This document shows, in pieces, positions 17,961 through 32,200 of a stretch of 64,000 bases of DNA. Source of the DNA: Glandiceps talaboti (Eukaryota > Hemichordata > Enteropneusta > Spengelidae); contig NC_135552.1 of NCBI RefSeq assembly GCF_964340395.1, positions 24,089,181 through 24,153,180 on the forward strand. Direction: 5' to 3'. The notes under the pieces are model-generated. The model worked only from the letters and a program-made list of their open reading frames with translations. It was not told the DNA's origin and did not search any database. Position 1 is the first letter of the stretch, and the number at the start of each line of letters is the position of its first letter. Both the position numbers and the translations under genes were made by a program.

Positions 17961-19600
17961 TGTGAGGCGAAACAAATCGTACGTGTATTACAAGCCGTTA
18001 CATGTAAAACAGGACCGTAAGGGAAAACAAAATATATTTCGTTTTCTTTCGTTTTCTAATCGAATACGGAAAATTAATTGACTGTATATATATTGATAAA
18101 GTAACTGTTCAGGAAGTTCATGATATTAAAAAAAACATACATGTTTTGGTGATAGAGATAAATGTGCTATTATAGTTTTACTACTTTAATGCGCTTCTTC
18201 CCAAGAAACAAAATTTAATTTGCCATCATCACATAAAACATTTATAAAAAGGCCCTTGGTCTAAATTCGAAATTTGTTTTGTAGTCGTTCAGTGTAGTAA
18301 GTTTCGGGGTAAGTTTACGAGCAGAGCTCAGAACACAGTGGACCCAGGAACCGTGTGACAAACAAAACAAAACAAAACAAATAAATAAATAAATAAAGTA
18401 TCAAATAAATAACAAATGAACAAGCAAACGAACGACAAGTATAGGGACAAATGAAATAATTAAATAAACCAGCAAATAAACAGATACTCGTGGGGGTATA
18501 CTATAGTGTGTGTTTTTTATAGTGATGGGTATAGAAGGAAAAAAAAACACATATCTAGTATAAGAAGACCATTAATGGCATAACATTTCAAACCATACAC
18601 ATTATCAAAAGCCATAGAGTACTTGAAAATTGTCTTCAATACCCCAATTTTACTCAAGTCAAATACATTATTATACATCTGTATGGCTATATTACATATG
18701 TTTTCGTGACGCTTTTGACAAAACCAACCATGGAAGGGGGATACAACTCTAAAATAACGTAAATATATTAGATAAACCACTTATTGCAAGAAAAAAAAGA
18801 ATCCTGTACGTACACAGAATTAAGTTTACCGTGTTTCAGTATTACTGTTAGTACCTAAACAAAGTCATGATGGGTATAATCGCCTTACGATTACGTTACA
18901 TATGTGCATCTGTGACGTTCTACTTTTCAAACAAGTTCAATGCGGGGCTAAAAGTGCGACTCGCACAAATCTTTCAAGAGCACAATTAGTGCCATGGATG
19001 GCGCTCCGGTAGTTTGTATTTTGCAATCTGATAGAGCCATTATTTGTAGATTCAATCATCATGATTCAGTTGTTATCATCTCTCAAAGTTGGTAGACTTC
19101 GGATAATCAAAAGTTTCTGAGATACAAGACATTTAAACTATAGTAAGCTTATATGATTGAACTTCTGGTTCAATACCGTGGACTCAAATATCTAGTAAGG
19201 TACAGTTACATTTGTAAGGTAGCGGCCGTCAACCAGCTCAATGTGAATATGTGAATGATATGATGGAGAGGACTTGAACTTTCCTTTTGTTCAATGAACG
19301 TTCTGTTCTGTGAACACCTACTCATCCACTACCCTGGAATAGTCTACTTTTCAAGGGTATTATTTGATGGTTCTGTATTGGAGTATTTTATTTCGTTCAA
19401 GTCTAATGACAAAGTTGGTGAATTACAGGAATTACAAGGTACAGTGTACAGAATCACAGTCAGAAGTCGGATTGTTCCATTCTCGCACACCATGTGCACC
19501 AGAGCTGTTATTTCTTCCGCGATACTCGGGCTCCGATACTGCATAATGTTCAGCCACTTTTATTTCCATTTACTCTTTTAATATGGGGCGCTCGTGAAGT
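17961..19600. other. intergenic, no gene recognised
   Basis: Mixed AT-rich sequence with an (AAACA)n/(AAAT)n run at about 18361-18410. The ORF at 19294-19581 has no recognisable family and I do not call it a gene. Confidence 0.35.
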
Positions 19601-19665
19601 CATTTTCCAATGTGTTTTTTTTTAAACACATGGCAATAAAGTATCTGTATCTGTATCTGTAAAAA
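19600..19665 (+). mobile_element. retroelement 3' end with (TATCTG)n tail
   Basis: GGCAATAAAGTATCTGTATC plus a further repeat resembles the AATAAAG-plus-hexamer end of invertebrate CR1-like LINEs. Only the tail is recognisable. Confidence 0.4.
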
Positions 19666-19864
19666 TATTGACAGCGCGTTTTTGGACGGTGCCGTAAAAG
19701 AGGCTGTGGTTTACGACGATGGATTGTTCTTGGGTCTGTCTGCTTGACGCATATACTACAAGTCTTCATTGAAGGCATAGTCCAGTTTTCAACTTACTAT
19801 AAATTCATATTCTGAATGTTTTATGACAACTATGGCCAACATTTGAAGACACAGGTAGGTGGAC

Positions 19865-19902
19865 ACGCACGCACGCAGGCATGCACACACACACACAGGC
19901 AT

Positions 19903-19940
<38 letters not shown>
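19865..19940. repeat. (CA)n microsatellite
   Basis: CACG, then CACA runs with GGCATG interruptions, ending before ATGGTGGATGG. Confidence 0.95.
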
Positions 19941-19941
<1 letters not shown>

Positions 19942-19944
19942 GTG

Positions 19945-21805
19945 GATGGACAAAGACGACACCCAACATAGTATCCCACACCCCACGGTGTCCAATTGGG
20001 CTAAAAATGAATCTAATTTCTCTCTGTTGGCTTGCCTTGGTCTATCAAAACAAACAAATAAAGAAGAATATGTTGTTCATTTTTTTCCCTCTGGTTGGAA
20101 ATCAAGCTGAACAAACAGATAGAATGAGAGGATACTTATTTCAGTAACATACTACCTGAATTCCAACTGTAGCATACTACCTGTCTTTAAAACACCACAC
20201 AGCTATGTATAAAGTATCAAGCTTTGAACCTTTTTGTTTATTGAGATATAAGATCAAATGATACATTGATAAACAGTTTCCTGATATTTAATATGCAGCT
20301 TTTCAAATTATTAATTCAGGATGTTTCATCTTCTCAAAACTCTGATTATTTTTCTGAAATCAAACATTGAATGAACTCACTGCAAGGTTAACGGTTATGA
20401 CCCCATTGTTAAAGGTCATAGGTTAATTTTCGGACACATTATTTTGTTACTGAAATTTGAAGCTTTGACAATCACACAAAATTCTGTGATGTTACGTTCG
20501 CAATGCTGAAAGGATACAATTCTGAAATGAAATCAAATACGTTTCATATTTTAGTGTAGATAACCACTAAATATTTAATATTTGTCATATAAATTCATCA
20601 TATTGATAATTTCCATACCATCCATGAAAATATAATGCTTACACATGTAACACAGTTACACTGTAAATTATTCAAAAAATGCACATTTTAAATCACTTTT
20701 CATACTGCATCATAGACATAATTATATATGGTTGTACACAAAAACATAGCAAACCAGTAGAAACAGAGGATTGTTTTAGAGCAAGTGTTTACCTAGCAGA
20801 GCAAAAAGCTATCGTCCCTTACAGATTCAACCATAGACAAGTAAGAAACTTCAAATCCTAAGGCATTTCTGTCTTTATAAAATAAATGCAATAATTTTTC
20901 CTGAACTCAAATTAGTGTACACATAGGACAAAGATGACGTAGGCAAATCAACTATTGGAGAGCTAACATAGATACAAACTAAAACTATTGGCAACATGTT
21001 GATGTAGGCTAGCAACAGACACAGATGTAATTACTCTCATTGTAGGGTGACATCTCTGATAGCAGTTTTCTCCACAGAAGGGTTACATCTCTGATAGCAG
21101 TTTTCTTCAAGTAGCCACATATATAACCTTATTCAGTATTTACACTATCTTGATAACTGGGTGTTTATATCTAAATAACAAGACACTGCTATCCCCCACT
21201 TGTGTAATCTACCATGTGACAACAATACCTTTAGTTCGTGGCTATCTTAATTAGCAGATAGCTTATTTTCCATGGTAGTATATTGCAAGATATAGAGCAA
21301 ATGTATAATTTCAGCCCCCCCCCCCCCACCTCTAAATCCTAAAGTCTGAAATTTCACAATAAAAAAAATATTTACTGAGTAATAGATTTACATCTCTCAC
21401 ATTGTACATTTCAGATAATTAATGTCTGTTTAGTAGATAGGATAGAATCTGTCTATGCAAAAAGAAATTAGCAGCAATCTTTGTTTAGTTTTTCATTTTC
21501 TCAAACTGCCAACCAGTTGCTGATTAGGTTTTGATGAGAATTAGCATACAAATACAGGTAGAAATGTATACACCTCGGACTGCATCATTACAAATCATTT
21601 TAGTCACTCTAGTATATTGCAGTGTAACAATTTTGACATTGGTTTAGGATTCAACAGAAAGTACACTTTTTGGGGGAAGAATTTATTTCAGTTACATCAC
21701 CATATCAGTGTTTTAGTTGTAATTGTAATCTTGCTGACGTAACTTTTGGCCTTCTCAAAGAAATGACATGGTTGACAGAAGGATATAAATGTAAGTCAAC
21801 TTATT
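19945..21805. other. intergenic, no gene recognised
   Basis: AT-rich sequence between the MFSD4B promoter region and the NFX1 3' end. TTTATT at 21682-21687 (AATAAA on the minus strand) is one candidate poly(A) signal for NFX1, which would give a 3' UTR of about 1.35 kb. Confidence 0.3.
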
Positions 21806-21808
21806 AAA

Positions 21809-21880
21809 CCAAATAAAAGTACTAAATACCAAATAAAAGTACTAAATACCAAATAAAAGTACTAAATACCAAAAAAAAAT
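21809..21880. repeat. 20-bp tandem repeat, about 3.5 copies
   Basis: The unit ACCAAATAAAAGTACTAAAT repeats perfectly three times, then decays into A-rich sequence just before the 45-bp array. Confidence 0.9.
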
Positions 21881-21884
21881 ACCA

Positions 21885-23041
21885 AAAAAGAGTTACTGCA
21901 CCATATCAAAGTAATTATGTTGACATATGTCCTGGAGTTACTACACAATATCAAACTAATTATGTTGTTATATGTCCTGGCATTACCATACAAAATAAAG
22001 TAATTATGTTGATATATGTCCTGGAGTTACTGCACAATATCAAAGTAATTATATTAATATATGTCCTTGAGTTACTGCACAATATCAAAGTAATTATGTT
22101 GATATACATCCTGGAGTTACTGCACAATATCAAAGTTATTATGTTGATATATGTCCTGGAGTTACTGCACAATATCAAAGTTATTATATTAATATATGTC
22201 CTTGAGTTACTGCACAATATCAAAGTAATTATGTTGTTATATGTCCTGGAGTTACTGTACAATATCAAAGTAATAATATTAATATATGTCATGGAGTTAC
22301 TGCACAATATCAAAGTAATTATGTTGTTATATGTCCTAGAGTTACTGTACAATATCAAAGTAATTATATTAATATATGTCCTGGAGTTACTGCACAATAT
22401 CAAAGTAATTATGTTGTTATATGTCCTGGAGTTACTGTACAATATCAAAGTAATTATGTTGTTATATGTCCTGGCATTACCGTACAAAATAAAGTAATTA
22501 TGTTGATATACGTCCTGGAGTTACTGCACAATATCAAAGTAATTATGTTGATATATGTCTTGGAGTTACTGCACAATATCAAAGTAATTATATTGATATA
22601 TGTCCTGGAGTTACTACACAATATCAAAGTTATTCTGTTGATGCAAGTCTTGGAGTTACTGCCCATATCAAAGTAATTATATTGATATATGTCCTGGAGT
22701 TACTGCACAATATCAAAGTTATTCTGTTGATGCAAGTCTTGGAGTTACTGCACAATATCAAAGTAATCTTGTTGATGCAAACCATTACTATACCACATGT
22801 AAATACTTTTGTTAATGCAAGTTTTGAACCAAATAAAAAGTAATGTCAATGCAAATCTTGGTAATTACTGCCCATAGCAACATAATCTTGTTGGTCTGCA
22901 ATATAGCAAAATAATCATGTTGATACAAATCCTGGAGTTACTGTACAATATCAAAATAATCTTGGAGTTACTGTGCCATATCACATAATCTTGTTGATAC
23001 AAGTCCTGGAGTTATTTCCCTGTATCAAAATAATCTTACAG
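21885..23041 (-). repeat. 45-bp array in the NFX1 3' UTR built from the gene's own stop-codon region
   Basis: About twenty units of 45 bp run to about 22790, then thin into degenerate copies up to the NFX1 stop codon. On the minus strand each unit contains ATTACTTTGATATTGTGCAG followed by TAAC. The real gene end, coding DYFDMVQ and stop, reads GATTACTTTGATATGGTGCAG followed by TAAC. The array is thus an amplification of the terminal codons and stop. The unit is 15 codons long, so overlapping ORFs on both strands are artefacts. Confidence 0.9.
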
Positions 23042-23181
23042 TTACTGCACCATATCAAAGTAATCTACTGGTGATTCCTTCTTGGGGTTTACATCTTGTG
23101 ACTCTGTGCTTTTACTTAATGTCAATACAGTTTGCCTAGGAGAAAAGAAAAAAGAATTATTCATGTTAATAATATAACTGT

Positions 23182-23221
<40 letters not shown>

Positions 23222-26200
23222 GCAACAACAACAACAACAATAACAACAACAAAACTTATTTTTATAGACCAATGCATATCCATTAACTTTTATTCAATCC
23301 TTTGAATATTCCTACTTTTGACAGGAAAAAAAGAAGAGATGTCAAGTGTTTTTAAAGATATCAACTCTTACACAAACACAATATGAGTAATTTCAACCAA
23401 CAAAGAGTTGTCAATAATATTAGTTCATGATATGGATGAGACTGACCAACAATGTGCTCTTAGTTTTCATTCAAATTTCATACATCATCTCTCAAAAAAT
23501 TACTATCATACAAATTTGTGTTTCATTATTTTATTCAAATTTTATTTTTGGTCACTTGTAGGAATAGTTTAATGATGAGTTTCTGCCAACCATACCCTAA
23601 CAACTTTGTAATGTAGACTCTCATTTAGTCTCCAAAAAAAGTTAGAGGAATGTACATCATAAAGATAGCATGCCATTTACAGCACATGTTGACACAACAT
23701 ACATGCAGGGCAATATCTCTAGGTAGAATCTACTTATTTATTTTTATTTATTAATAGAAGACTAACGGGAGCAAGTCCCATTAAATCTACTTAGTTTCCC
23801 AGTTTTACAACAGCATCAAATCAAAATTATGGTGCAGTGTACAGAAACTATGCAAGCTATATCAGATTCTCCCTTTCTGTCGCTAGAGTATTGGTAATTA
23901 CCCTGTCGCTAGAGTATTGGTAATTACCAAAGAACTATTACAACTTACCTCACTTCCTGGACTGCAATACCACCATGTGGTATGGGTGGTGGTGCTTTAG
24001 GATGAAGCTGTCTTTGAGTGTAGTTTGTTAAAGTCACTGCTGGAATCTCAGACTTATTTCTGTGGAATAATGTTATATGGGGTTATATTTGTGTAAAGTT
24101 CAAATTATAATAACTTATTTGCATAACATTCCTTGTTTTCTCGTTTGTTTTGTTTTCAGAATACATTATTTCAATATTCCATGAGTTACTCTTGTAATGT
24201 TACTATCAATGAAGTCATGTTAACTTACTTGATAGCTGTGGCTACTGTATTTCTCTTTGGTTCTTGATCATAACTTTGAGTCTCACATCCGTACATCTCA
24301 GCCAATTCATGGATGACACGACGCTGATCTCTATTCCCCGGGGCAAATGAATGGCTCCTTTTCTTGTGTTTAGACTGACAATTAAAGACAAGAGAGACAT
24401 TTCTAGACACAAAAATAGACAATTGATGACCCCCTCACCTCAGGTATGCATGACAGAAATCACTTTATAGTTCAAACAAATTTCCAGTCTCAAAACATAC
24501 AAATATGAACTGAAATAGGTCAGGATTCAAAAAGATGCACATTGTGAAACAACATAAAGACAATACTTTCATTTACTGACAGTTCTAAAAATGGAATTAA
24601 CTTTTTAAAACTCAAGACTTGTCTATGTACAAACTACTTTGTGATGAGTATATACTAGTATCTGATGCATTTTGAAAGATTTCAGAATATACTCAGATAT
24701 TTTGTATTCAATCATAAACTCATCGCCACTTGATAACATCTCCTCAGCAAACTGTTTCTATGGTATCAACAAATTTGGGTTTGTTTATTATTTATTATTT
24801 AACCAAATAACTTACTTGTTGGACTGATGTAACCAAGTTCCCCAATTCTTTCTCCACAGAAGATACAAATTCTGCATTTTTCCTGAATAAGTAAATAACA
24901 ACATTCATGTATGGGTTTGAAACTTTGATAGCTATATGCAAAATATGAGACAAAGATCTCATCAGATCCTCATACTAGTATACGAATATTAGTCTTGTCT
25001 CATACAGAGCGCGATATATGTAATAGTTGTCTTGTATTCCCACACGTGTAAAGCCTTACTTATCTACCCTTGGTTAAAACAACTGCATGGTATCATACAG
25101 GGATGGTACATCACAACATGTTTATTTGTCTTCTGCACAATATCATTCATAAATAACATTACAGTTTGCAGTTGTCATCAACCTCAGTTCTAAAACAACT
25201 GGTACTGCAAATCATAAAACTGATTTTTTTTTCCAATGTGAACTTTGCATTCAAACAAATTTTCCACAGTCAAGACAATGACTGGAATGTGTAATCCATG
25301 TATTTACTTTTCAGTGAAAAAGGATGATTAAAAGAGTATTTGATAAACTTTTTGTCAGTTTCATATTTTACATATCTTGCTTGATCTAAGATATAAATAT
25401 ACAAAAATATACCTTCTACAGAAGGTACACACCTGACTTTATCTTTCACACACTCATACAAACAGCTTTGTGGCTACATATTACAAGAATTCACCCACCT
25501 GGCTTGTTCTTTTAAGAACTGACAATATGCAACTCCAGGTTTGGAAGACAGATCAGGATTCTGTATTTGTAGGGCGTCAGCAACACGTCTGCAATAGAAT
25601 TATGGAACAGCAAATACACAGTTACTGTAAAAATACTGTAGTGTCTAATTTTGGACAGAAATTACAAGATGGCTTGGCATCTTGTTCCTTTGTTCAGGAA
25701 GAACACTACATTTAACAAAAAATGCTGATAGAAATTTGTGAGGACTATTTCTCTTTTGGTCTAAAACAAAGTTGAAATATATTAACAAGTTACAGAAAAA
25801 TAAAAGTATCCTTCAAAAATTTTGGCGGGAAGCATCACTTCACAAAGTGTTTTTTCTATAATTCCAGTAGTCTGCTGTAAAGTTCAGATGTGTCAAAAGA
25901 CTTACTTAAAACATAAAATTTTTGTTCTCAAGATTTTGACAGCGAGGTAGACGGACAATAATATGTGTGGATTCAGTTTTATCTGAAATGGTGAATTATG
26001 CCAAAAACACACCAAAGTTATGCAAAACCCTACCTACATCATCTCTGCATGATTACATGTTTAGTTGGCTGTTTTTCTGATTTTAGTCACCTGTTCACAG
26101 CAACAACTAGTACTTCATTCACTTATTTCACACCATTATTTCAAATATATTGTACATACCTGTTTCTCTCAATTATAGCACAATCTTCAGTACACTCCAA

Positions 26201-29200
26201 TCTGCAATTAAATATATAACGGTATGTCTTAGAGAGAAAATGCCACAACTTCAACAACCTGGAAGACTTAGCAGACTAGAGTGTTGTGATAAATACAGCA
26301 AGGTGGCACTATAAGCGCTGTTATCTGTGTATGTCACAGGAGATTTTTTTGCAAAACACAGAATTGCTGAGAGTACTTTTTTTTATATATATTTGCTTAT
26401 AATTAAGGACTAAAATGATTAAAATGATGTAGCTGTTGATAAATCATGCCTAATCAAGTGTTGTAGAGATTTGGAGCACTTCTTGATACAATTACTAGAA
26501 TGCTGGGTTGGTGTATTTGCCTTGCCCTTAAAGAAATAATTACAGTACAATTTCGTGAGTGGCACCCCCGCCCCACATAATCTAGTTCTAGTTCACTTGC
26601 TATCTAGGGTTTTATCCTTCCTCCTGGCCCCCTATTCTAGTTAACTTACTGTCTAGGGTTTTGTCCCTCCTTCACTTGGGTCAAATATCGGATGTCTACA
26701 CTCTGACCTGACTGAATGTCACACATCTTACTTGCCAGTTGTGAGGTTGCCAGTCTGAAACAGAAAACACATTCAGTTAATAGTGTAGTTGCTGAACCTT
26801 GTCATATGCAATACACAAGAAAGACAGCATTGAAACTGTTAACACTATAGTGTGACGGAGAGTTACAACCAGTAGGTCTCTTCATCATAGGTGAACTGAC
26901 CTTCATAATGGTTTTTAGGTTTGTGTCAAATCATAATACAGTGACAAATCACACTAATCGTGTCCTCAATGAAAACAAAAAACACATTCAGTTAATAGTG
27001 TAGTTACTGAACCATGTCATATGCAATACACAAGAAAGACAGCATTGAAACTGTTAACGCTATAGTGTGACGGAGAGTAACTACCAGTAGACCAGTAGGT
27101 CTCTTCATCATAGGTGAACTGACCTTCATAATGGTGTTTAGGTTTGTGTCAAATCATGATACAGTAACAATTCACACTAATCTTGTCCTCAATGACAGTA
27201 AATATGTGTAGTTTTAGTTCAAACAACAGGAATATTCAACTTAATCCAGGAAAGATACAAGTTTGCATTCAGCATTCATATCTGCTTGCATTTCTCACCT
27301 CTGAAAAGACTGCGCCATTTGAACATAATCACCACCCTGCTGACAAACACCTTCTTCTTTTCGATTACCACATTTACAAGTAACACTAATCTAGAATTAT
27401 AAGACAAATACATCATTCATCTAAAATTTTCTGATTCAGTGAAAAACTGTCTTTTTTATTGACAGTCTCCAATCTTGGTGATCAGGCAGCTTGTATAATT
27501 CAAACATTGTTTTATTACATATTCTACAAAACAAAGACAAAAATAATTGGTTATTAAACCAATGACAAATTAACTATAGTCCCTCACAAAATCTGTGCTT
27601 CATAAGTCTTCTACATGATGTCAATCTACATTAAACTGTGATACAAATTTGAAGATATTAACAAAACACATTGCATATGCTATGATTACGTCAAATGTAA
27701 GTTCTGGTAATGATTGCCATAAAATCACTGAATGAAGACTAACATCACATTGGATTGGTAAAACTCTGAGACTTACTTTTTTCTTACATGGATGTTTAGG
27801 ACAAGGTTGACCTGGATGACAAGGTGAACTACATGCATGTCCACACTCTGGTCTAGCAATGACACATGGCTGATTACACACATCGTCACACTCTTCCTAA
27901 ATAAATAAATAGATAGATAGAAAAACATAAATACATAATGTCAATAGATAAACATTAATCTATCAATATATTTTCAGTTTTACATTATAATTTCAGTAAT
28001 GAATCTAGCTTTTAAAAACAAAACAAAAACGTCTTTGTTTCCATACATATATATATGTGTATTAGGAATTGTTGTAGTGATTGGTGATAACACATTAAAA
28101 CAGTCCCTGTAGTAGTAATAGTTAAAGTTGATAGCTGTATTTGTTGTGTAACCTTTCACAATCCTTAAGAGTTTTGTAAAGTGTTGAAATACAGAAGGTG
28201 GAAATGACACTGCATGGAAATGATTTCAGTCCATGATATGTTCTTACAATAACTAGAATACACTTTACCGCCATCTGTCTGGGACAATATTCTGAATGCA
28301 CTTCATTAAAGGTAACATTGTAGTTGTGAGGCCTAAGGTAACTATATCTTCTAGGATAACTATATGCTGTTGCAGACAGAAATGCTTGGTTCCAATGATT
28401 ACAGTAATTCAAGAATACATGCTGTTTCATGTTGCTAGGCAACACTGATGATTAGTTTACAGGTACCAAGGTATACCATTGATATTGACAAATATCATGT
28501 CATTTTCACTTGACCCCTTCATGACCTCACCTACTGCTATTTGATTGGATGTTCAGCCACCCACCTTATGACAAATCTTTTGACATCTATGTTGTTGGCA
28601 GGTTAACGTATTCCCACAAATCTTCCCACATGTGATATCCTTGATATGACAGGGAATATTACGTCTCATCTGTGAATGAAAGATAAATTTGAAGGTTATC
28701 ACAACATAGCATAGCTGATGGCAATTTGGCACAATATTCACAATTCCTAATGTTGTAAGGTATACTATATACATTTGGATAAAGGGGAGGGTTTCAATCC
28801 CAGGTTCCTGCATTAGTGTTATCTTATTAGTGAAGCAATAAGTATTACAAAGGATCATTCTTTTGTGTTGGAACATCTGTTTCTATAGCTCTGCCGAAAA
28901 CCTGATTTTGACATCCCAATTTTTAATCCTCTGCCGACATTGGCCTTTAATCCCAGGTTCTCTCATCTGTATACCTTATCTGTGGCAGCATAAGGATTTA
29001 ATACATATAATCATTCATTTGCTCTGGACCAAATTTGTCTATACTTTTAACAGACAACTCTTTTGTTCATGCAAATTTTACTAATCCAAACTGGGCCTTC
29101 AAGATACCAGAAATATTGTTTGCATAAAAAAGTGTCCCTAATCCTACAGTTCTCTAGATGTCATAGAACGATACAAAGTATAAATAACAAAGTGCTAAGA

Positions 29201-32200
29201 ATTGTTAAAAGGTGGTAAAATACACCAAAGGGCAGAGTAACCCCTTTATATGTAATAGTGGCAGAGATATCAGGCATGAGAAACAATAGGAAAACAATGT
29301 GAGAAGACTGCAGTGAAATGAAATATCTTGCTATACCTCGTGTCGTCCCATACATTGTCTTTCAACAAGGAATGTACATGGTGGACATTTCTCTTCACTA
29401 TGACATGTGTGTTGTATAGCATGATCACAGTCATGTTGTCTTGTACATGCACGACTACATTCTGGAGGTCTAGTCCCACACGGAATGGGTGGAAATAGAA
29501 TCTCAGCCCCACAATAACAGGTTAACTCATCAAAACCTATCAGGAAATTGAGACAAAATTATTACGTTAGTCCAAATATATCATGATTATCATGTCATAT
29601 CAGACAATTAACAGTAAATATTATTCCACAATATTTTGTTTCGTTAAGCCAAGGAAAATACAAGTGACCTGAGGGGCTTTGTCACTACGAGTTGCTACAA
29701 AAATAGTGACAAAACCATCAGATCACAAGCATTTTCTGACTGAAAACTGGGAAATAATATCATTATATCTCCTCTAACATGATTTATGAAAATATGGAAA
29801 AATAATTTGGAATGTTTTTTTTCTTCACATTTTGAACATCACAGAACCAATGACACAGACCGACGTTGTCTTGACACAGAATGACCTGGGTATAAAACCC
29901 ATATTTTGGTTAGAATGTGTTCAACCTGACTTGTATCTGGTAGTAGAATTTACGGTCATGCTACCAAATGTGGATATCAGATATACTTCAATATAGGGTA
30001 GAGGTAAATTACCTGTCTGCCAACACTGTTCACAGTTACCGCCATGACATGGTTCTTCACATTTATGCCAGCCACAGTTCAGTTTCCTGTTACACACCAA
30101 TGGACATTTATGTTCTTCATCCTAAAACAATAATCAGTTATGACAATCATATAATTCTTTTCTTCCGGGTACAAAGGAAATAATCATTTACGTATAATTA
30201 TCCTTCCCCTTCCCCTTCCCATCAGTATACCATCTAACCATCTAAACAGTTACACAAACAAGTTTACCTACTAAGACTACAGAGAATAAACACACTTCAG
30301 GATGTACAACATATAAAACACACCAATCTCTAAACTGCTGCCATGACAACTATTGCACCTCTGAATTCATATTTGCAAACTTACCACACAGCATCTTTGA
30401 ATACATCGATGTCTGCCACACTGTCTTTTTTTATTGCATCTTTTATCACAGGTTGGTTGTTGAGATGGTGCTGTAATTACGATGTCAATGCATGGAATCT
30501 CTTTGTCCATATAACCACATCGACATTTGACTATGGATGTACCACTACATGGATCACACTCGCCAGTGTGACATATGGACTTACACAGATGCTGATCATC
30601 TACAGACAGGCAAAGAGTTGTAAAAGTAATATTGATAAATCATGTGGTGTTACCATAGCAATTATTACCAAACAGTGACACTGCTTTGTTCTCAACATTT
30701 TACAATTAACAGCTGGTAATAAATAACTTTTGCTCATAACAAAATAACAATGTTTAGATATATTTAAAGTGTTCTCAGTGTCATGATAGCAACTACATCA
30801 GCAATTTCTAATACCAGCAGTCAAGTGTGTATGGGTATCTATTTGTGACACACGGATACGTACACACATCCAGTCACACAGCCACGCATGCACATGCAGA
30901 CACACACAAATTCACACACAACAGGGTGTCCAATATCAAACTAATACTATCTCACAAGTAAAACTGTTACCTTGACTACCACATGAATGCCGTTTGTTAC
31001 ATATCTGTTGACAAGTAGGTAATGGATCAGTGCAGGATGTCCTAGTTTTACCGTCAGATAGAAGAGTTGATATAGAAGTCTGACCACATGGACAATGAGT
31101 TGCAACAGATGGAAGGAGTTGACATGGCTGACAGGGACCTTGGTGACACTGCTGCTGACATGGATGATTACCACATGACAACTCTCTGTGTAGAAAAATA
31201 CATACATGGTTACCACATGACAACTCTCGACTGTGTAGAAAAATACATACATGGTTACCACATGACAACTCTGTGTGTAGAAAAATACATACATGGTTAC
31301 CACATGACAACTCTCTGTGTACTAAAATACACACATGGTTACCACATGACAACTCTCTGTGTAGAAAAATACATACATGGTTACCACATGACAACTCTGT
31401 GTGTAGAAAAATACATACATGGTTACCACATGACATTGCTCTGTGTACGAAAATACACACATGCTTACCACATGACAACTCTGTACAGAACATACATGGT
31501 TACCACATGACAACTCTCTGTGTACAAAATTGGTGAACAAATTTCAATAATTAAACAATTATTGGGAAAGATAAGAAAACCGACTTTTTGATCAAACTGT
31601 AGCCTGCGTCATTACTATTCAAGTCCTATCAATGGGCAAATCTTGTAACAACTTGTTGATTAGATGTTGTTTCTCAATTTAACAGCCACCGTCTTTTGGT
31701 TGCATTATCAAGATAACCTGTCTGTGTGGCTGCCACCTCCCTCCATCATCATCATCACCACCACCACCACCATGAAATATCATATATCATAATGAGATCT
31801 TAACACATACTCCTTGTCTTACATATACATACCTGCCACAAATCTGTTCACAGGCATAAAATCCTGTGCCTTCAACTGATGTACATATGGTTGAAGCATC
31901 TCCACATAAAACATCTCTATTACACCGTCCACAATAGCATTCTTTTAGGAGACAAATAAAAATATTCTTTTAACACTATACATGGCAATGAATATTAAAC
32001 CTAGCTTCAACAATTGTCAAATCCCAAAATGTACAGTGGAACTTGAGTTAACACCATCATCTATCACAATATCATTACTGTGTTCAGTGCTACAGTGTAC
32101 ATAACTGTACCATTACTACATAGCCCTACTCCTGTCTCTGTCACCACACCATCAACTGAGTGGCTTTATTACTGCACTACATTTACCACTGTACAGTTTC

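Noticed and set aside
21960-22666. ORFs of 175, 163 and 70 aa with 15-residue repeats
   Set aside because: Artefacts of the 45-bp 3' UTR array; the frame does not match the NFX1 coding tail.
21885-22800. Regular repeats considered as a CRISPR array
   Set aside because: Units are directly adjacent with no unique spacers, in an intron-bearing animal genome.
23042-23272. Poly-cysteine ORF upstream of the last NFX1 exon
   Set aside because: The Cys run is the (CAA)n microsatellite in the intron; only the part after the acceptor at 23136 is coding.
31088-31540. Plus-strand Tyr/His-rich repeat ORFs
   Set aside because: Reverse strand of the splice-acceptor array; the spliced NFX1 frame on the other strand is supported by homology on both sides.
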